A DNA stretch of 64,000 nt from Sphingopyxis italica (GCF_011926545.1 NZ_JAATIT010000003.1:1-64000); one strand, 5' to 3'. Shown: positions 45,444 to 54,704, counted from the stretch's first letter. Numbers and translations are program-made. Notes: a model not told the origin generated them from the letters alone.

Positions 45444-46412
45444 TCAGTAGCGTTGGCGGATCGCGTCGCGGTGACGCGTGAGATAGGCGCGACTGAGGCC
45501 GAGCTGCTGCACGCCCGTGCCGACGAGGCCCTTGTGCGCGGCGCGCATGGAGGCCTGCAGATAGGTGTTCGACGGATAAGGCGCCCAGTAGCAGCCATTG
45601 ACGGTCGAAAAGGTGAAATCGAACGTCTTTCCGCGCGCGTCGGTCACGCTGACCTCGCCGCCCATTGGCATCACGCGCCGATACTCGTTGCGGCCTTTGG
45701 CCTCGACAAGTCCCGACAGCTCACCGTCCTCGAGTATATATCCGCTGATGAGCGCCCCGAATTCGTTGGTCTTCGCGATGTCGTGCTGGACGAACATATG
45801 GCAGGTCAGCGCCTCGCCGAAGCTCACATGCCACCAGATGACGGCACCATTTTCGCGCTCGGGCCGCGGCCCCCAGCTACGGTCTCCAGTCTCGACGCAG
45901 TCAACCGCCATGCGCTGGCCGCGAACGCAAAGTTCGCCTGTAATGCGGTAGGTCATTTCATAATGGCCCGACCAGCTGCTGTCCCACGCGGGACCGTTTC
46001 GCTTCGCCGCGAGCGGATCCATGGCCGGGTCGTTGATGTCATAGGCGGTGTGCAGCGCATGATAGTCGAGCTTGAACCAGGTATCGTCGATCCCCTGATA
46101 CTCGACCTGATAATGGTTGACCGGGTCGACGGCCCGCACGGTCAGACCGTTCGGTAAGCTGAAGTCGCTGAGCTTCGCGGGGCACGGCATATGCTGCTGA
46201 TTGTCGACATAGGCCTGCTCTTCCCAAAGATCGGTAATCCGGTCGATGATCGTCACATCGGCCATGCACACGCCGAGCATCGGCCGCGTGACCACATAGA
46301 CGATGACATTGATGTTCGCCTCGGGAACGCAAAACGGGAGCGCTATGGTCTCGACCCACTGCCAGTGCGAGCCCTGAGAGAAATGAAACTCTGCGTCCTC
46401 CGGGCGGATCAT
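45444..46412 (-). CDS. AttH/CrtC-like (DUF7064/7065-type) protein
   Basis: A 322-residue protein with many Trp/Tyr residues and the motif GDRSWGPR at residues 176-183. It belongs to the lipocalin-like group that includes AttH and the carotenoid hydratase CrtC and that some databases call DUF7064/DUF7065 (recalled, not searched). A paralogue is encoded at 48026-48973. CrtC relatives add or remove water on isoprenoid double bonds; catalysis of that kind here is inference only. No signal peptide. The ATG at 46412 overlaps the stop of the small helical protein (ATGA). Confidence 0.7.
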   Translation of the reverse strand: MIRPEDAEFHFSQGSHWQWVETIALPFCVPEANINVIVYVVTRPMLGVCMADVTIIDRITDLWEEQAYVDNQQHMPCPAKLSDFSLPNGLTVRAVDPVNHYQVEYQGIDDTWFKLDYHALHTAYDINDPAMDPLAAKRNGPAWDSSWSGHYEMTYRITGELCVRGQRMAVDCVETGDRSWGPRPERENGAVIWWHVSFGEALTCHMFVQHDIAKTNEFGALISGYILEDGELSGLVEAKGRNEYRRVMPMGGEVSVTDARGKTFDFTFSTVNGCYWAPYPSNTYLQASMRAAHKGLVGTGVQQLGLSRAYLTRHRDAIRQRY

Positions 46413-46888
46413 GCCGCCGCGTCCATCGTGTCGAAACCGTAAGGCAGGAACCAGCGGCGATCCTTCTCGACGCGATTGCCTTCGCGGCGCAGGATGATTT
46501 CGGAAAGCCGCGCCTTCGCTCCCTCCGCACCGTCCGCCGAAACGGCCTGTACCACGCGTTCGATCGCGCGGTTGAGACCCGTCAGCGACCCGCGGACATC
46601 GGCATTTACGGCTCCAATGGCCGCCTTCAGGGCGGCCACCGCAGCCGACGTATCACGCCCGCCATCGATCGCCGCAGCGAGCTCCGAAGCGAGCGCCTCG
46701 GTGTCCGCAAGTTCCTCCGCCTCGAACCCGAGGACGGAATCGAACTGGAGACGGAGGATCTGCAGATGGCCGATGGCGAGCTGGACCTGCTCCTGCGCCA
46801 GCGACGCGTCCGCCGGAAGATGCGGCAGGACCACCTCGGTCAGCGAACGGATGACGCTTGCGAGGCGCTCGTCGGTCGTCGGTGTCAT
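46409..46888 (-). CDS. Small helical partner protein of the kinase (DUF6285/LvaB-like)
   Basis: A 159-residue, almost entirely helical protein. Its start, ERLASVIRSLTEVVLPHLPA, and QEQVQLAIGHLQILRLQFDS recall the DUF6285 proteins that follow APH-type kinases. In Pseudomonas putida the unrelated-looking small protein LvaB is encoded directly after the kinase LvaA and is needed for its activity, and the position here is the same. The ATG at 46888 overlaps the kinase stop and the gene's own stop overlaps the AttH-like start. The conserved tail EKDRRWFLPYGFDTM is notable. Its function as a kinase partner is inferred from position. Confidence 0.65.
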   Translation of the reverse strand: MTPTTDERLASVIRSLTEVVLPHLPADASLAQEQVQLAIGHLQILRLQFDSVLGFEAEELADTEALASELAAAIDGGRDTSAAVAALKAAIGAVNADVRGSLTGLNRAIERVVQAVSADGAEGAKARLSEIILRREGNRVEKDRRWFLPYGFDTMDAAA

Positions 46889-48045
46889 TCTCCGGCTCCT
46901 TTGCTCAGCAGGCGGACGAGATCATTGGCGAACATCGGCGCCGCAGCGCCCAGGAAGGTGAGCAGCACATCCTGGTGATTATGCTGCGACCGCGCCGCAG
47001 CCAGGCCGTTGGCGGCGACGATGACGTTGCACTTCCAGCTCGACATCACGTCGTAATAGTGGAGCGTCTCGCGGTTGACCGTCCGGCCCGAACGCCGCTC
47101 ATATTCGGTGATGAACTCCTCGCGCTCGAACAGGTCGCTGGCCCGAAAGACCCCCTCACCGTCGAAGCTACCGAAAATCTCCATCAGCACCCAGCCGAGA
47201 TCCTCGTGATAATCCCCGATCCGGGCCAGCTCCCAATCGAGGAGCGCGGTGATTTCGCCGCTTGCCTCGTCGAAGAGATAATTGCCGGTCCGGTAGTCGC
47301 CGTGCAGCATCACGAGCTCGGCGGTGTCGGGCATATTGTCCGCGAGCCATTGGGTCGCGAGCGACATGATGGGCCTGGGTTCGCCCTCGTCGACTTCCCA
47401 CAATTCGCGCCAGTAATTATAGGCCCAGCGCGCGGCCTGCTTGGCATCCGCCTCGGGGATCTCGAACCCGGGGAGCGGATTGGCGCGATAGTCGTAGCGG
47501 TGGATCTCGACGAGATGGTCGAGAAACTGGTCCTTGATCTTCTCGCGAAGATCGGGGCCGAGCCACGTGCCGAGGCCGGACACCTTGACCCCGGCATCGC
47601 TCGGCTTGGTGACGCCCGAGACGACGCGCAGGATCGCGGCCGACTGCGGGAAATGCTTCGCGTCATTGTCGATCCACACCGGTTCGGGAACGGGAACCCG
47701 TCCCCGCATCGCACCGATCAGAACGAACTCGCGCTCGCGGTCCGTCTCGGTGATCGCCGAGCGCGGGTCCATACGAAGCAGGAACTTCTCCTCCGCACCG
47801 CCCTCGGATAGCGTGAAGAAGAATTGCTCCTTCGAGGCCCCTCCGCCGACGCGGCGAACGCCCGAGACGGCCGCGCCGGGTCGCTCTTTCGCAAAAAAGC
47901 TCGAGAGGATCTCGACGATCTCTTCGGTCAGCGCCGCGCGGTAGGGCGGCAGGGTCCGGTTCGCGCTGCGGCGATCGATGATGTGCCGATGGACGGCTTC
48001 CATGTCGTTCCGCACGACGGGGCGCTCAATAAGGTCCGTTTGCAC
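46885..48045 (-). CDS. APH-family small-molecule kinase (phosphotransferase)
   Basis: A 386-residue aminoglycoside-phosphotransferase-fold kinase. The catalytic loop HGDYRTGN is at residues 248-255 and the metal-binding LDWE at 269-272 (the D of DWE). The nucleotide-binding N-lobe contains RRVGGGASKEQFFF. Family precedents in catabolism are LvaA (phosphorylates 4-hydroxyvaleryl-CoA) and the kinase domains of ACAD10/11, which activate a hydroxyl for elimination. It is placed with alcohol dehydrogenase and AttH/CrtC-like genes, not resistance genes. The GTG start at 48045 has GGAG upstream and overlaps the preceding gene by 20 bases. Confidence 0.82.
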   Translation of the reverse strand: MQTDLIERPVVRNDMEAVHRHIIDRRSANRTLPPYRAALTEEIVEILSSFFAKERPGAAVSGVRRVGGGASKEQFFFTLSEGGAEEKFLLRMDPRSAITETDREREFVLIGAMRGRVPVPEPVWIDNDAKHFPQSAAILRVVSGVTKPSDAGVKVSGLGTWLGPDLREKIKDQFLDHLVEIHRYDYRANPLPGFEIPEADAKQAARWAYNYWRELWEVDEGEPRPIMSLATQWLADNMPDTAELVMLHGDYRTGNYLFDEASGEITALLDWELARIGDYHEDLGWVLMEIFGSFDGEGVFRASDLFEREEFITEYERRSGRTVNRETLHYYDVMSSWKCNVIVAANGLAAARSQHNHQDVLLTFLGAAAPMFANDLVRLLSKGAGE

Positions 48046-48973
48046 GAATATGCTCCAGATAATCGGTGGGCCAGCAGCATTCCATCCAGCCGACCCCTTC
48101 CTTGCCGTCGATGAAGGACCGGCCGCCGCTTTCGTTGAGGCTGCAATTGGGAACGGGTTTCAGCGTGTAGCATCCGAAGACCTCGGTCCTGACGCTCGTC
48201 GTCCGGCCCGCCTCGTCGACGATCTCAGCGGTATAGCCGGTCTGCCAATATTGGTCGTCGTAGGTCACGTCGACGGCAACAGTGGAAACGCGTGAGGCCT
48301 TGCCGTCCTTGAAGACATAGCCGCGGACATTTTCCTTGCCGAGCGCATTGAAGCGCCAGAAATGCACCGAAATCTCGTCGCCGACCTGCCCGACGAACCA
48401 CTCATATTGCTGGAACGGCACCCAGTCGCGCGTGCCCCAGCTATGGTCGCGGTGTCCCGTCGCGTCGAACTCGATCACGCGGTCGCCGATCCGCAGCGTG
48501 CCCTTGACGCGGCCCGCCTGCTCGATCCGGTCGGTGGCGCAATAGGCCGGGCAGCCGCGCGGGTCGGATGCATAGGCGTAGGGCGGATGGGTTGCGGTAA
48601 ACTCATAGTCGACGGTGGCTTCGGGCGTCTCCCAGCGAACATGCGCCGAGCCGAACTTCAGATCCTGCTGCATCTCGAAACCCTCGATGCGCCAATCGTC
48701 GAAGCCCATGTCCGCGGGCACCGGCCTGTCGGCGAGCCGCTGCTGGATCGGATCGCCGCCGACGCCCGGGCCGAAGACCGCGAGCGCCGCGCCGGCGACG
48801 CTGTCCTTCGACACCCAGGTATAGGTGAAGAAGGCGATCTGATGCTCGGGAAGCACAACGATATAGGGAATGGACTCGCGTCCCATGGCGACGTCGGGGA
48901 GCACATGGCGACCATCGTGAACGGCATCGACGTCCATATCCGGTTCGACCCAGACATTGCTCTCTAACATCAT
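48026..48973 (-). CDS. AttH/CrtC-like (DUF7064/7065-type) protein
   Basis: A 315-residue paralogue of the 45444-46412 protein. It carries the fuller motif GHRDHSWGTRDW near residues 173-184 and many aromatic residues, as expected for a lipocalin-like ligand pocket. It is first in the operon that continues with the kinase, the helical partner, the second copy, the alcohol dehydrogenase and the phosphatase. Two adjacent ATGs (48973, 48970) follow GGAGAGAG; the second has better spacing. A role as hydratase/dehydratase/isomerase or carrier for a hydrophobic substrate is inferred. Confidence 0.7.
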   Translation of the reverse strand: MMLESNVWVEPDMDVDAVHDGRHVLPDVAMGRESIPYIVVLPEHQIAFFTYTWVSKDSVAGAALAVFGPGVGGDPIQQRLADRPVPADMGFDDWRIEGFEMQQDLKFGSAHVRWETPEATVDYEFTATHPPYAYASDPRGCPAYCATDRIEQAGRVKGTLRIGDRVIEFDATGHRDHSWGTRDWVPFQQYEWFVGQVGDEISVHFWRFNALGKENVRGYVFKDGKASRVSTVAVDVTYDDQYWQTGYTAEIVDEAGRTTSVRTEVFGCYTLKPVPNCSLNESGGRSFIDGKEGVGWMECCWPTDYLEHIRANGPY

Positions 48974-49015
48974 CTCTCTCCATTCCGTTTTTGATATCTA
49001 GTCGGTAATTGCGCC

Positions 49016-49045
49016 GCGGCCCTGACGGGAGGGTGTCAGGGCCGC
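49016..49045. terminator. Strong stem-loop between TonB receptor and the kinase operon
   Basis: GCGGCCCTGAC and GTCAGGGCCGC pair perfectly over 11 bp with an 8-base loop, just after the minus-strand receptor stop (49062). On the plus strand a T-run follows ten bases later. On the minus strand, where the adjacent genes are, none does. Confidence 0.55.
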
Positions 49046-49061
49046 GACACCCCCTTTTTCG

Positions 49062-51674
49062 TTAGAAGCGCAATGTGGCCTCGACGCCGTAAGTGCGGGG
49101 CTGTGCACGGACCCGGTATCCGGTGCCGAACAGATTCTCGAGGCTGATGCCGAACGGGTAGTAGAGCTTGTTCGTCAGATTCTTGCCCCAGACCGAGAGC
49201 GAATAATTGCCCATCGTATAGGTCGCGCGGGCATTGGCGACCCAATATTTGCCATTGCCGTCGCCGAACTTGCCCGATGCCACGGCAGGCAACGGTCCGC
49301 GGCTGTAATCCTTGAACGAGTCGAAGTAGAACTGGCCGGTGTAGTTGACGTCGCCGTGCAGCGTCAGCTTGTTGTCGCCGTCGTCGATGACGTCCCAATC
49401 GGCGGCAAAGGAGGCCGACTGCTTCGCGGCATAGGGGAAAGGATTACCCCCGACGCTGACCGGACCGCCCGACGACACGACGCAGCTGCCGAGCTGGGCC
49501 GGGAAGTTCGGAATGGTCGAGGGATCAGCCGGGCAATCGCCGCCCTTGTAGCTCGAGTCCAGCAGACCGAAGGAGGCGCTCAGCGTGAAGCCGTTGACCG
49601 GCTCGACGATCGCTTCGACCTCGAGCCCCTTCAGCGTCCCGTCGAGCGAAATAAGGTTCGCGGTGGCCGACGCGTCGACGACCTGTCCCTGCTGGCCCTT
49701 ATATTTATAGTAGAAGGCCGAGACGTTGAACTGGGCGCGATTGTCCCAGAAGCGCGACTTGATCCCGCCTTCGAACGCGTCGACCTGCTCGGGCTTCACG
49801 AAATATACCTGGTTGGCACTGCCATAGGCCAGGCCGTTGAAGGTGCCCGAGCGGTAGCCGCGGCTGTAGCTCGCATAGACCATGACATCGTCGACGGGCT
49901 TCCAGTCGACGATCGCGCGTCCGGTCACACGTCCCGCCGAACCCTGGTTCTCGAGGCCGCCCGGAAGCGGAATGCCGAGACCCTGGAAAGACGGAATGAC
50001 CACATTGCCGGCTTCGTCACGCACGTCCTGGAGGAAATAGGGAGCGAAGGCCCCGCCCTGCTGGAAGTCCGACACCGTGATGAGGCGCGCCGTGCCGGTG
50101 TCGTCATAATAGGTGGTGACACCGTCGAGGAACCGGTTCTTGTCCTTCGTATAGCGCAGGCCCGCAGTGAACTTGAGGGTCGGCGTCAGCTCGTAGCTCG
50201 CCTCGCCATAGGCCGCGTAGGAGGTGCGCTTCTGGACGAAATGCTGGGTCGCATAGATGCCGGTCGGGAGCGAGCCTGCCGAAAGCGCGGTCCCATTGAA
50301 CGCGCCGCCCGGGTTGAAATAGCTCGCCGGAAGTCCGACGGCGGCGCGCACATCGCGCAGGAAGTTGAAGAAGTCGGGGGTGTTGTCCCCCGTCACCTTG
50401 TCCTTGCCGTAGAAGGCACCGACGATCGCCTTGAACGGCCCGCCATCGAAGTCGAGACGGACGTCCTGGTTGAACGCGCTGAACTTCGACCGGTAGCCGA
50501 TCGCACAGAGGCGCAGCGGCGTGCCGTCGCAGTCGGTCGACGACTGGGCATAGAGACCGTCGTCATAGCCGCTCACCGAGATGAGCTTCAGATTATCGGT
50601 GAGATCGATGCGGGCATCGAAGACCACGCCGCGGGCCCGCGAGGTCGCGACGCCGACCGAGTCGAGTTCGACTTCATTGATCCCGAGGCCGCGGCCCGAC
50701 TGGCTGTAACTCGTCGGCAGCAGACCCGCCGGGGCAAGCGCCGAGAACAGCCCGCCGAGCAGGAAGTTGGGATTGGTGTAGCTGATCACGTCGCTGTTGC
50801 GCGACGAGCCGGTCGGGATCGGGCTTTCAGTGCCGCCCTCGGCTTCGGCTGCATAGACCTTGAGCTTCAGGTCGACGGTGTCGACGGGCTTCCAGCGCAT
50901 CGACAGGCGAAGGCCGTAGCTCTGCGTGCCGCCGGGGCTCCGGCCGGTGTTGAAGTTCAGGCCCGACGCGCCGCCGCCAGCCGCCGTGCTCGGGCCTTCG
51001 GGCAGCCGGTTCTTGATATAGGAATCGGCGTCCACATAGGTAGCGGCGAGGCGAATACCGAATTTGTCGGGCGACGGCGTGACTTCGATCGCGCCTTCGA
51101 GGTTGATGCGGTTGTAATTGCCGTAGCCGGCGGTGAAATAGCCCTCCTGCCCTTCGAGCTGCGGTGCCTTGGTAATGAAGTTCACCGCGCCGCCCGTGGT
51201 GTTGCGGCCATAGAGGGTGCCCTGCGGGCCGCGCACGACTTCGATCTGGTTGAGATCGTAGAGCTGCTGGCCATGGCTCGAGCGGAATGCCTGATAGACT
51301 TCGTCGACATAGACGCCGACCGGCGATGCCGCATTGGCGTTGAACTCGGTGCCGACACCGACGCCGCGCACCGAGAAGTTCGGCTGCTGCTGGCCGTACG
51401 GCGAGGACACCTGGAAGTTCGGCATCGTGTTGTTGAGATCGCTCGTCTCGAACACGCCCTTGTTCTGGAGCGATTCGGACGAGATGGCCGAGACCGCGAC
51501 GGGCACATCCTGCAGATTCTCGGACCGCTTGGTCGCGGTCACGATGATGTCGCTGAGGCCGACCTGATCCTGGGTGGTGCCCGTTTCGTCCGCCGGCGCT
51601 TCCTGCGCAGAAGCGGGCGTCGACAGGCTGGCGATCGCAACGGCGAGCACGCTCGCGGACATAAGGCTCTTCAC
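49062..51674 (-). CDS. TonB-dependent receptor (large)
   Basis: An 870-residue outer-membrane receptor, the longest of the four. Signal peptide to about residue 23 (STPASAQ); plug start SDIIVTATKRSENLQDVPVA; plug motif IEVVRGPQGTLYGRNTTGGA; a barrel with Cys-containing loops (SSTDCDGTPLRLC and GDCPADPSTI); and a terminal TYGVEATLRF. The GTG start at 51674 has GGGAGAG; an ATG at 51662 is also possible. It is divergent from the XylA-like reductase gene, with a shared TGCGT-N9-ACGCA site between them, linking uptake to the monooxygenase pathway. Confidence 0.93.
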   Translation of the reverse strand: MKSLMSASVLAVAIASLSTPASAQEAPADETGTTQDQVGLSDIIVTATKRSENLQDVPVAVSAISSESLQNKGVFETSDLNNTMPNFQVSSPYGQQQPNFSVRGVGVGTEFNANAASPVGVYVDEVYQAFRSSHGQQLYDLNQIEVVRGPQGTLYGRNTTGGAVNFITKAPQLEGQEGYFTAGYGNYNRINLEGAIEVTPSPDKFGIRLAATYVDADSYIKNRLPEGPSTAAGGGASGLNFNTGRSPGGTQSYGLRLSMRWKPVDTVDLKLKVYAAEAEGGTESPIPTGSSRNSDVISYTNPNFLLGGLFSALAPAGLLPTSYSQSGRGLGINEVELDSVGVATSRARGVVFDARIDLTDNLKLISVSGYDDGLYAQSSTDCDGTPLRLCAIGYRSKFSAFNQDVRLDFDGGPFKAIVGAFYGKDKVTGDNTPDFFNFLRDVRAAVGLPASYFNPGGAFNGTALSAGSLPTGIYATQHFVQKRTSYAAYGEASYELTPTLKFTAGLRYTKDKNRFLDGVTTYYDDTGTARLITVSDFQQGGAFAPYFLQDVRDEAGNVVIPSFQGLGIPLPGGLENQGSAGRVTGRAIVDWKPVDDVMVYASYSRGYRSGTFNGLAYGSANQVYFVKPEQVDAFEGGIKSRFWDNRAQFNVSAFYYKYKGQQGQVVDASATANLISLDGTLKGLEVEAIVEPVNGFTLSASFGLLDSSYKGGDCPADPSTIPNFPAQLGSCVVSSGGPVSVGGNPFPYAAKQSASFAADWDVIDDGDNKLTLHGDVNYTGQFYFDSFKDYSRGPLPAVASGKFGDGNGKYWVANARATYTMGNYSLSVWGKNLTNKLYYPFGISLENLFGTGYRVRAQPRTYGVEATLRF

Positions 51675-51734
51675 TATCGCTCTCCCTTTGGCACTCGGAC
51701 GGGGAGATCCGGTGCGATCATGTCCGCAATTTAT

Positions 51735-51753
51735 TGCGTGACCTTGATACGCA
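51735..51753. promoter_or_regulatory. Putative MerR-type operator TGCGT-N9-ACGCA (receptor/reductase region)
   Basis: TGCGT-GACCTTGAT-ACGCA lies between the divergent TonB receptor (51674) and reductase (51811) genes. The same arms and spacing occur at 55840-55858 in front of the MerR and monooxygenase genes. The 19-bp dyad is the size bound by MerR-family dimers. Confidence 0.55.
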
Positions 51754-51810
51754 AAATAATCTGTGCCACAAACATGTCAACCACTTTACGAATTTTGAGA
51801 GAGATGCCGA

Positions 51811-52857
51811 ATGTCGCTGTTATCCAAGCTTTTTGGGAAGGCGCCCGCTCGCACCGTCGAAATCGAGTCGTCGGGCGACCGGTTCGAGGTCGGTTCGGGG
51901 GCGACGATTCTCGAACGCGCGCTCGCCGAGGGAATCGCCTATCCCCACGACTGTACGGTGGGGACCTGCGGGTCGTGCCGCAGCCGCCTGATCTCCGGGA
52001 AAGTCGAGGCAATCACGCCCTTTGGCTATACGCTGAGCCGCGAGGAGCTCGATGCGGGCTATATATTGGCGTGCCAGGCACTGCCCAGGTCCGACCTCGT
52101 GCTCGACGTCGAAATCGGGGGGAGCGCCTCGGAGGAAATCATCCGTCAGCCGGCCGCCTTCACCGGTGCCAGCGAGCTCACGCACGACATCAAGCGGGTC
52201 GCTCTCAAAGTTGATAAACCGATACACTATAAGGCCGGGCAATATGCCAATATTCACTGGGGCGACGGCGCGATCCACCGGTCGTACAGCTTTGCCGACG
52301 CCCCGGCTCCGGGCGGCACCCTCGAGCCCGGCTTCTTCGTCCGCCACGTTCCGGGCGGCCAGTTCACCGATCGTCTGTTCGGCGGCACCCTCGCGAGCGA
52401 AACGCTCGAGATCGATGGACCGCACGGCAATTTCTGGCTGCGCGAGGGCAAGGGCCCGATCCTCTGCATCGCGGGCGGCTCGGGGCTCGCGCCACTGCTG
52501 AGCCTCCTTCAGGATGCGGCAAACCGCCGCGTCCGCCGGGACTGCATTCTCCTGTTCGGCGGCCGCGGCGCGCGCGATCTCTACGCCGCCGAAGCGATCG
52601 CTGCGATCCGCAGCGGCTGGACTGCGAGTTTCGACTATTGGCCGATCCTCTCCGAAGAGCAGAACCCCCAATATCGGCACGGCTTCGTCACCGCCTATGT
52701 GGCGCAGGCGCTCGAGCGTCTCGGACCGGGCGCGCAGGGCTATATGTGCGGACCACCGCCGATGATCGACGCGGGGATCCACGCGCTCAGCGAAGCAGGC
52801 ATCGGCCTGCCCGATATTCACTACGACAAATTTACAGACGCCAGCACCGGCGCATGA
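51811..52857 (+). CDS. XylA-like ferredoxin-NAD(P)H reductase
   Basis: A 348-residue electron-transfer protein. It has a plant-type [2Fe-2S] domain with C48, C53, C56 and C88 (HDCTVGTCGSCRSRL and LACQAL), an FAD domain (HRSYSFADAP), and an NAD domain (ILCIAGGSGLAPLLSLLQDA, YMCGPPPMIDAGI). The domain order and length match XylA of xylene monooxygenase. It would pass electrons from NADH to the diiron membrane hydroxylase at 54704-55813. The ATG at 51811 follows GAGAGA. The aldehyde dehydrogenase gene follows 16 bases later. Confidence 0.9.
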   Translation: MSLLSKLFGKAPARTVEIESSGDRFEVGSGATILERALAEGIAYPHDCTVGTCGSCRSRLISGKVEAITPFGYTLSREELDAGYILACQALPRSDLVLDVEIGGSASEEIIRQPAAFTGASELTHDIKRVALKVDKPIHYKAGQYANIHWGDGAIHRSYSFADAPAPGGTLEPGFFVRHVPGGQFTDRLFGGTLASETLEIDGPHGNFWLREGKGPILCIAGGSGLAPLLSLLQDAANRRVRRDCILLFGGRGARDLYAAEAIAAIRSGWTASFDYWPILSEEQNPQYRHGFVTAYVAQALERLGPGAQGYMCGPPPMIDAGIHALSEAGIGLPDIHYDKFTDASTGA

Positions 52858-52873
52858 CTCACGGGAGAATGGG

Positions 52874-54313
52874 ATGAGCCTCGATCGCAGCAGTTTTTTC
52901 ATCGGCAACCAGTGGGTCAAGCCCGCGTCGGACCGGACCTTTCGCATCCAGAACGCCTCGACCGGAGAACAGGTCGCGACCGTACCCGAAGGCAGCGAAG
53001 CCGACATCGATGCCGCAGTCGCGGCGGCCAGGCACGCCTTCGACCATTCGCCCTGGCCAAGGATGAAGCCCGCCGACCGCGCCGAGATCATGCTGCGCTT
53101 CATGGCGGAACTCGTCGCGCGCGGCAGTGCGATCGCCGAGTCTGTGAGCCTGCAGAACGGCATGCCGGTGACTCTCGCCAACATGCTCGAGGCGCAATTC
53201 CCGGCGGGCGTTCTCCAATATTATGCCAGCCTCGCCGACGGCATCATGCTCAGTGAAAGCCGCCCTTCGCAAATGGGCCAGGAAACGCTTGTCGAGCGCG
53301 CGCCGGTCGGCGTCGTTGCGGCAGTGGTGCCGTGGAACTTCCCCGTAACGCTCGCTTTCAGCAAGATCGCGCCCGCGATGCTCACCGGCTGCACGCTGGT
53401 GATCAAGCCCTCGCCCGGTACGGTTCTCGATAGCTATCTCGTCGCCGAGGCCGCGCTGGCCGCCGGCGTGCCCGCCGGCGTCATCAACATCGTCGCGGCC
53501 GACCGCGAGGTCGGCGCCTATCTCGTCTCGCATCCCGGGGTCGACAAGGTCGCCTTCACCGGCTCGACCGGCGCGGGGCGCGCGATCGCGGCGCAATGCG
53601 GCCAGCTCCTCCGCCCGGTCACCCTCGAACTCGGCGGCAAGTCCGCCGCACTGCTTCTCGAGGATGTCGATCTCGCAGCCTTCCTGCCGGCCATTCCGAT
53701 GGTCAGCATGCTGAACAACGGACAGGCCTGCTACAATGGCACACGCCTTCTCGTCCCCGACCGGCGCTATGACGAGATCGTCGAAGCGGTGGCGGGGACC
53801 GTGTCGAGCTTCACGGTCGGCGACGCGCTCGATCCGGCGACGCATGTGGGACCGATGGCGTCCGCGGCGCACCGCGACCGGGTCGAATCCTATATCGCCA
53901 AGGGCCGCGACGAAGCCCGGCTCGTTGCCGGCGGCGGCCGACCCAAGGGTCACAACAGCGGGTGGTTCGTCGAACCCACCGTGTTTGCCGATGTCGACGA
54001 AAATGCGGTGATCGCGCAGGAAGAGATCTTCGGTCCCGTCCTTTCGATCATCCGCTACACCGACGAGGCCGATGCCGTGCGGATCGCAAACGCCTCACAA
54101 TTCGGGCTCGGTGGCTCGGTGTGGAGCCAGGACCAGGCACGCGGCATCTCCGTTGCCCGGAAGGTCGAGAGCGGAACGATCGGGGTCAACGGCTATATGC
54201 CGTCGCTCGGCTCGCCGTTCGGCGGGATCAAGGCGAGCGGCATGGGCAGCGAGTTCGGCCCCGAAACGCTCGCCGGCTACCAGCGCACCAAATCAATCTA
54301 TGTGATGGGATGA
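52874..54313 (+). CDS. Aldehyde dehydrogenase
   Basis: A 479-residue NAD(P)-dependent aldehyde dehydrogenase with the oxyanion Asn in VVPWNFPVTLAFSKIAPAML, the cofactor loop FTGSTGAGRAI, the general base E252 in LELGGKS and the nucleophile C286 in NNGQACYNGTR. All catalytic residues are present. It follows the XylA-like reductase in one operon. Together with the alcohol dehydrogenase at 44328 and the membrane hydroxylase it completes the chain methyl to alcohol to aldehyde to acid, comparable to XylC in the xylene pathway. Confidence 0.92.
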   Translation: MSLDRSSFFIGNQWVKPASDRTFRIQNASTGEQVATVPEGSEADIDAAVAAARHAFDHSPWPRMKPADRAEIMLRFMAELVARGSAIAESVSLQNGMPVTLANMLEAQFPAGVLQYYASLADGIMLSESRPSQMGQETLVERAPVGVVAAVVPWNFPVTLAFSKIAPAMLTGCTLVIKPSPGTVLDSYLVAEAALAAGVPAGVINIVAADREVGAYLVSHPGVDKVAFTGSTGAGRAIAAQCGQLLRPVTLELGGKSAALLLEDVDLAAFLPAIPMVSMLNNGQACYNGTRLLVPDRRYDEIVEAVAGTVSSFTVGDALDPATHVGPMASAAHRDRVESYIAKGRDEARLVAGGGRPKGHNSGWFVEPTVFADVDENAVIAQEEIFGPVLSIIRYTDEADAVRIANASQFGLGGSVWSQDQARGISVARKVESGTIGVNGYMPSLGSPFGGIKASGMGSEFGPETLAGYQRTKSIYVMG

Positions 54314-54317
54314 GCCC

Positions 54318-54342
54318 CGGGGCGCCGCCGCGCGGCGCCCCG
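54318..54342. terminator. Bidirectional stem-loop between ALDH and DUF2834 genes
   Basis: CGGGGCGCCG and CGGCGCCCCG form a perfect 10-bp GC stem around CCGCG, in the 43-base gap between two convergent genes. No T-run is present. Confidence 0.55.
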
Positions 54343-54356
54343 TCCGCTCGCCGCGC

Positions 54357-54704
54357 TCAGCCGGCCGTGCCGGCTTTCGCGAGATGGCGTTCGCGCGCGA
54401 CCAGATAGAGCGGGAAGGCGAAGCAGGTCCCGATGAAGGACAGGCCGAAATAGAGCCAGCCCTTGCGCGCACCAAGCCCGATCCGCACCGCATCGGGCAC
54501 GACCCAGATCATGAAGACCGCCCAGGCCGCCAATATGTCGATGGTGAGAAAGGCGGCGGCGCTGCCGCTGCGATAGGCATCGAGAAAGAAGGTCGGCAGG
54601 AGCAGCAGATTGCCGCCCTCCCTCACCCACGCGATCCCGTGAAACCAGGCCGCGGCCGCCGAGGCGACCGCGATCAGGATATAGAGCAGGTGGCGCGCGG
54701 CCAT
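54357..54704 (-). CDS. DUF2834 membrane protein
   Basis: A 115-residue protein with three membrane segments (HLLYILIAVASAAAAWFHGI, ILAAWAVFMIWVVPDAVRIG, GWLYFGLSFIGTCFAFPLYL) and the AWF/REGG and VPDAVRIG features of the DUF2834 family. No function is established. It overlaps the stop of the membrane monooxygenase (ATGA), so it is co-translated and may help assemble or stabilise that enzyme or handle its hydrophobic substrate; this is inference from position only. Confidence 0.75.
   Translation of the reverse strand: MAARHLLYILIAVASAAAAWFHGIAWVREGGNLLLLPTFFLDAYRSGSAAAFLTIDILAAWAVFMIWVVPDAVRIGLGARKGWLYFGLSFIGTCFAFPLYLVARERHLAKAGTAG

Noticed and set aside
46885..48045. Aminoglycoside resistance gene
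   Set aside because: The APH fold is present, but length, operon partners and absence of resistance context point to a metabolic kinase.
49356..52214. 952-codon plus-strand frame opposite the large TonB receptor
   Set aside because: It is the antisense of a gene with clear TonB plug and barrel motifs, its protein is Arg/Glu-rich with no family pattern, and such long mirror frames are normal in GC-rich DNA.
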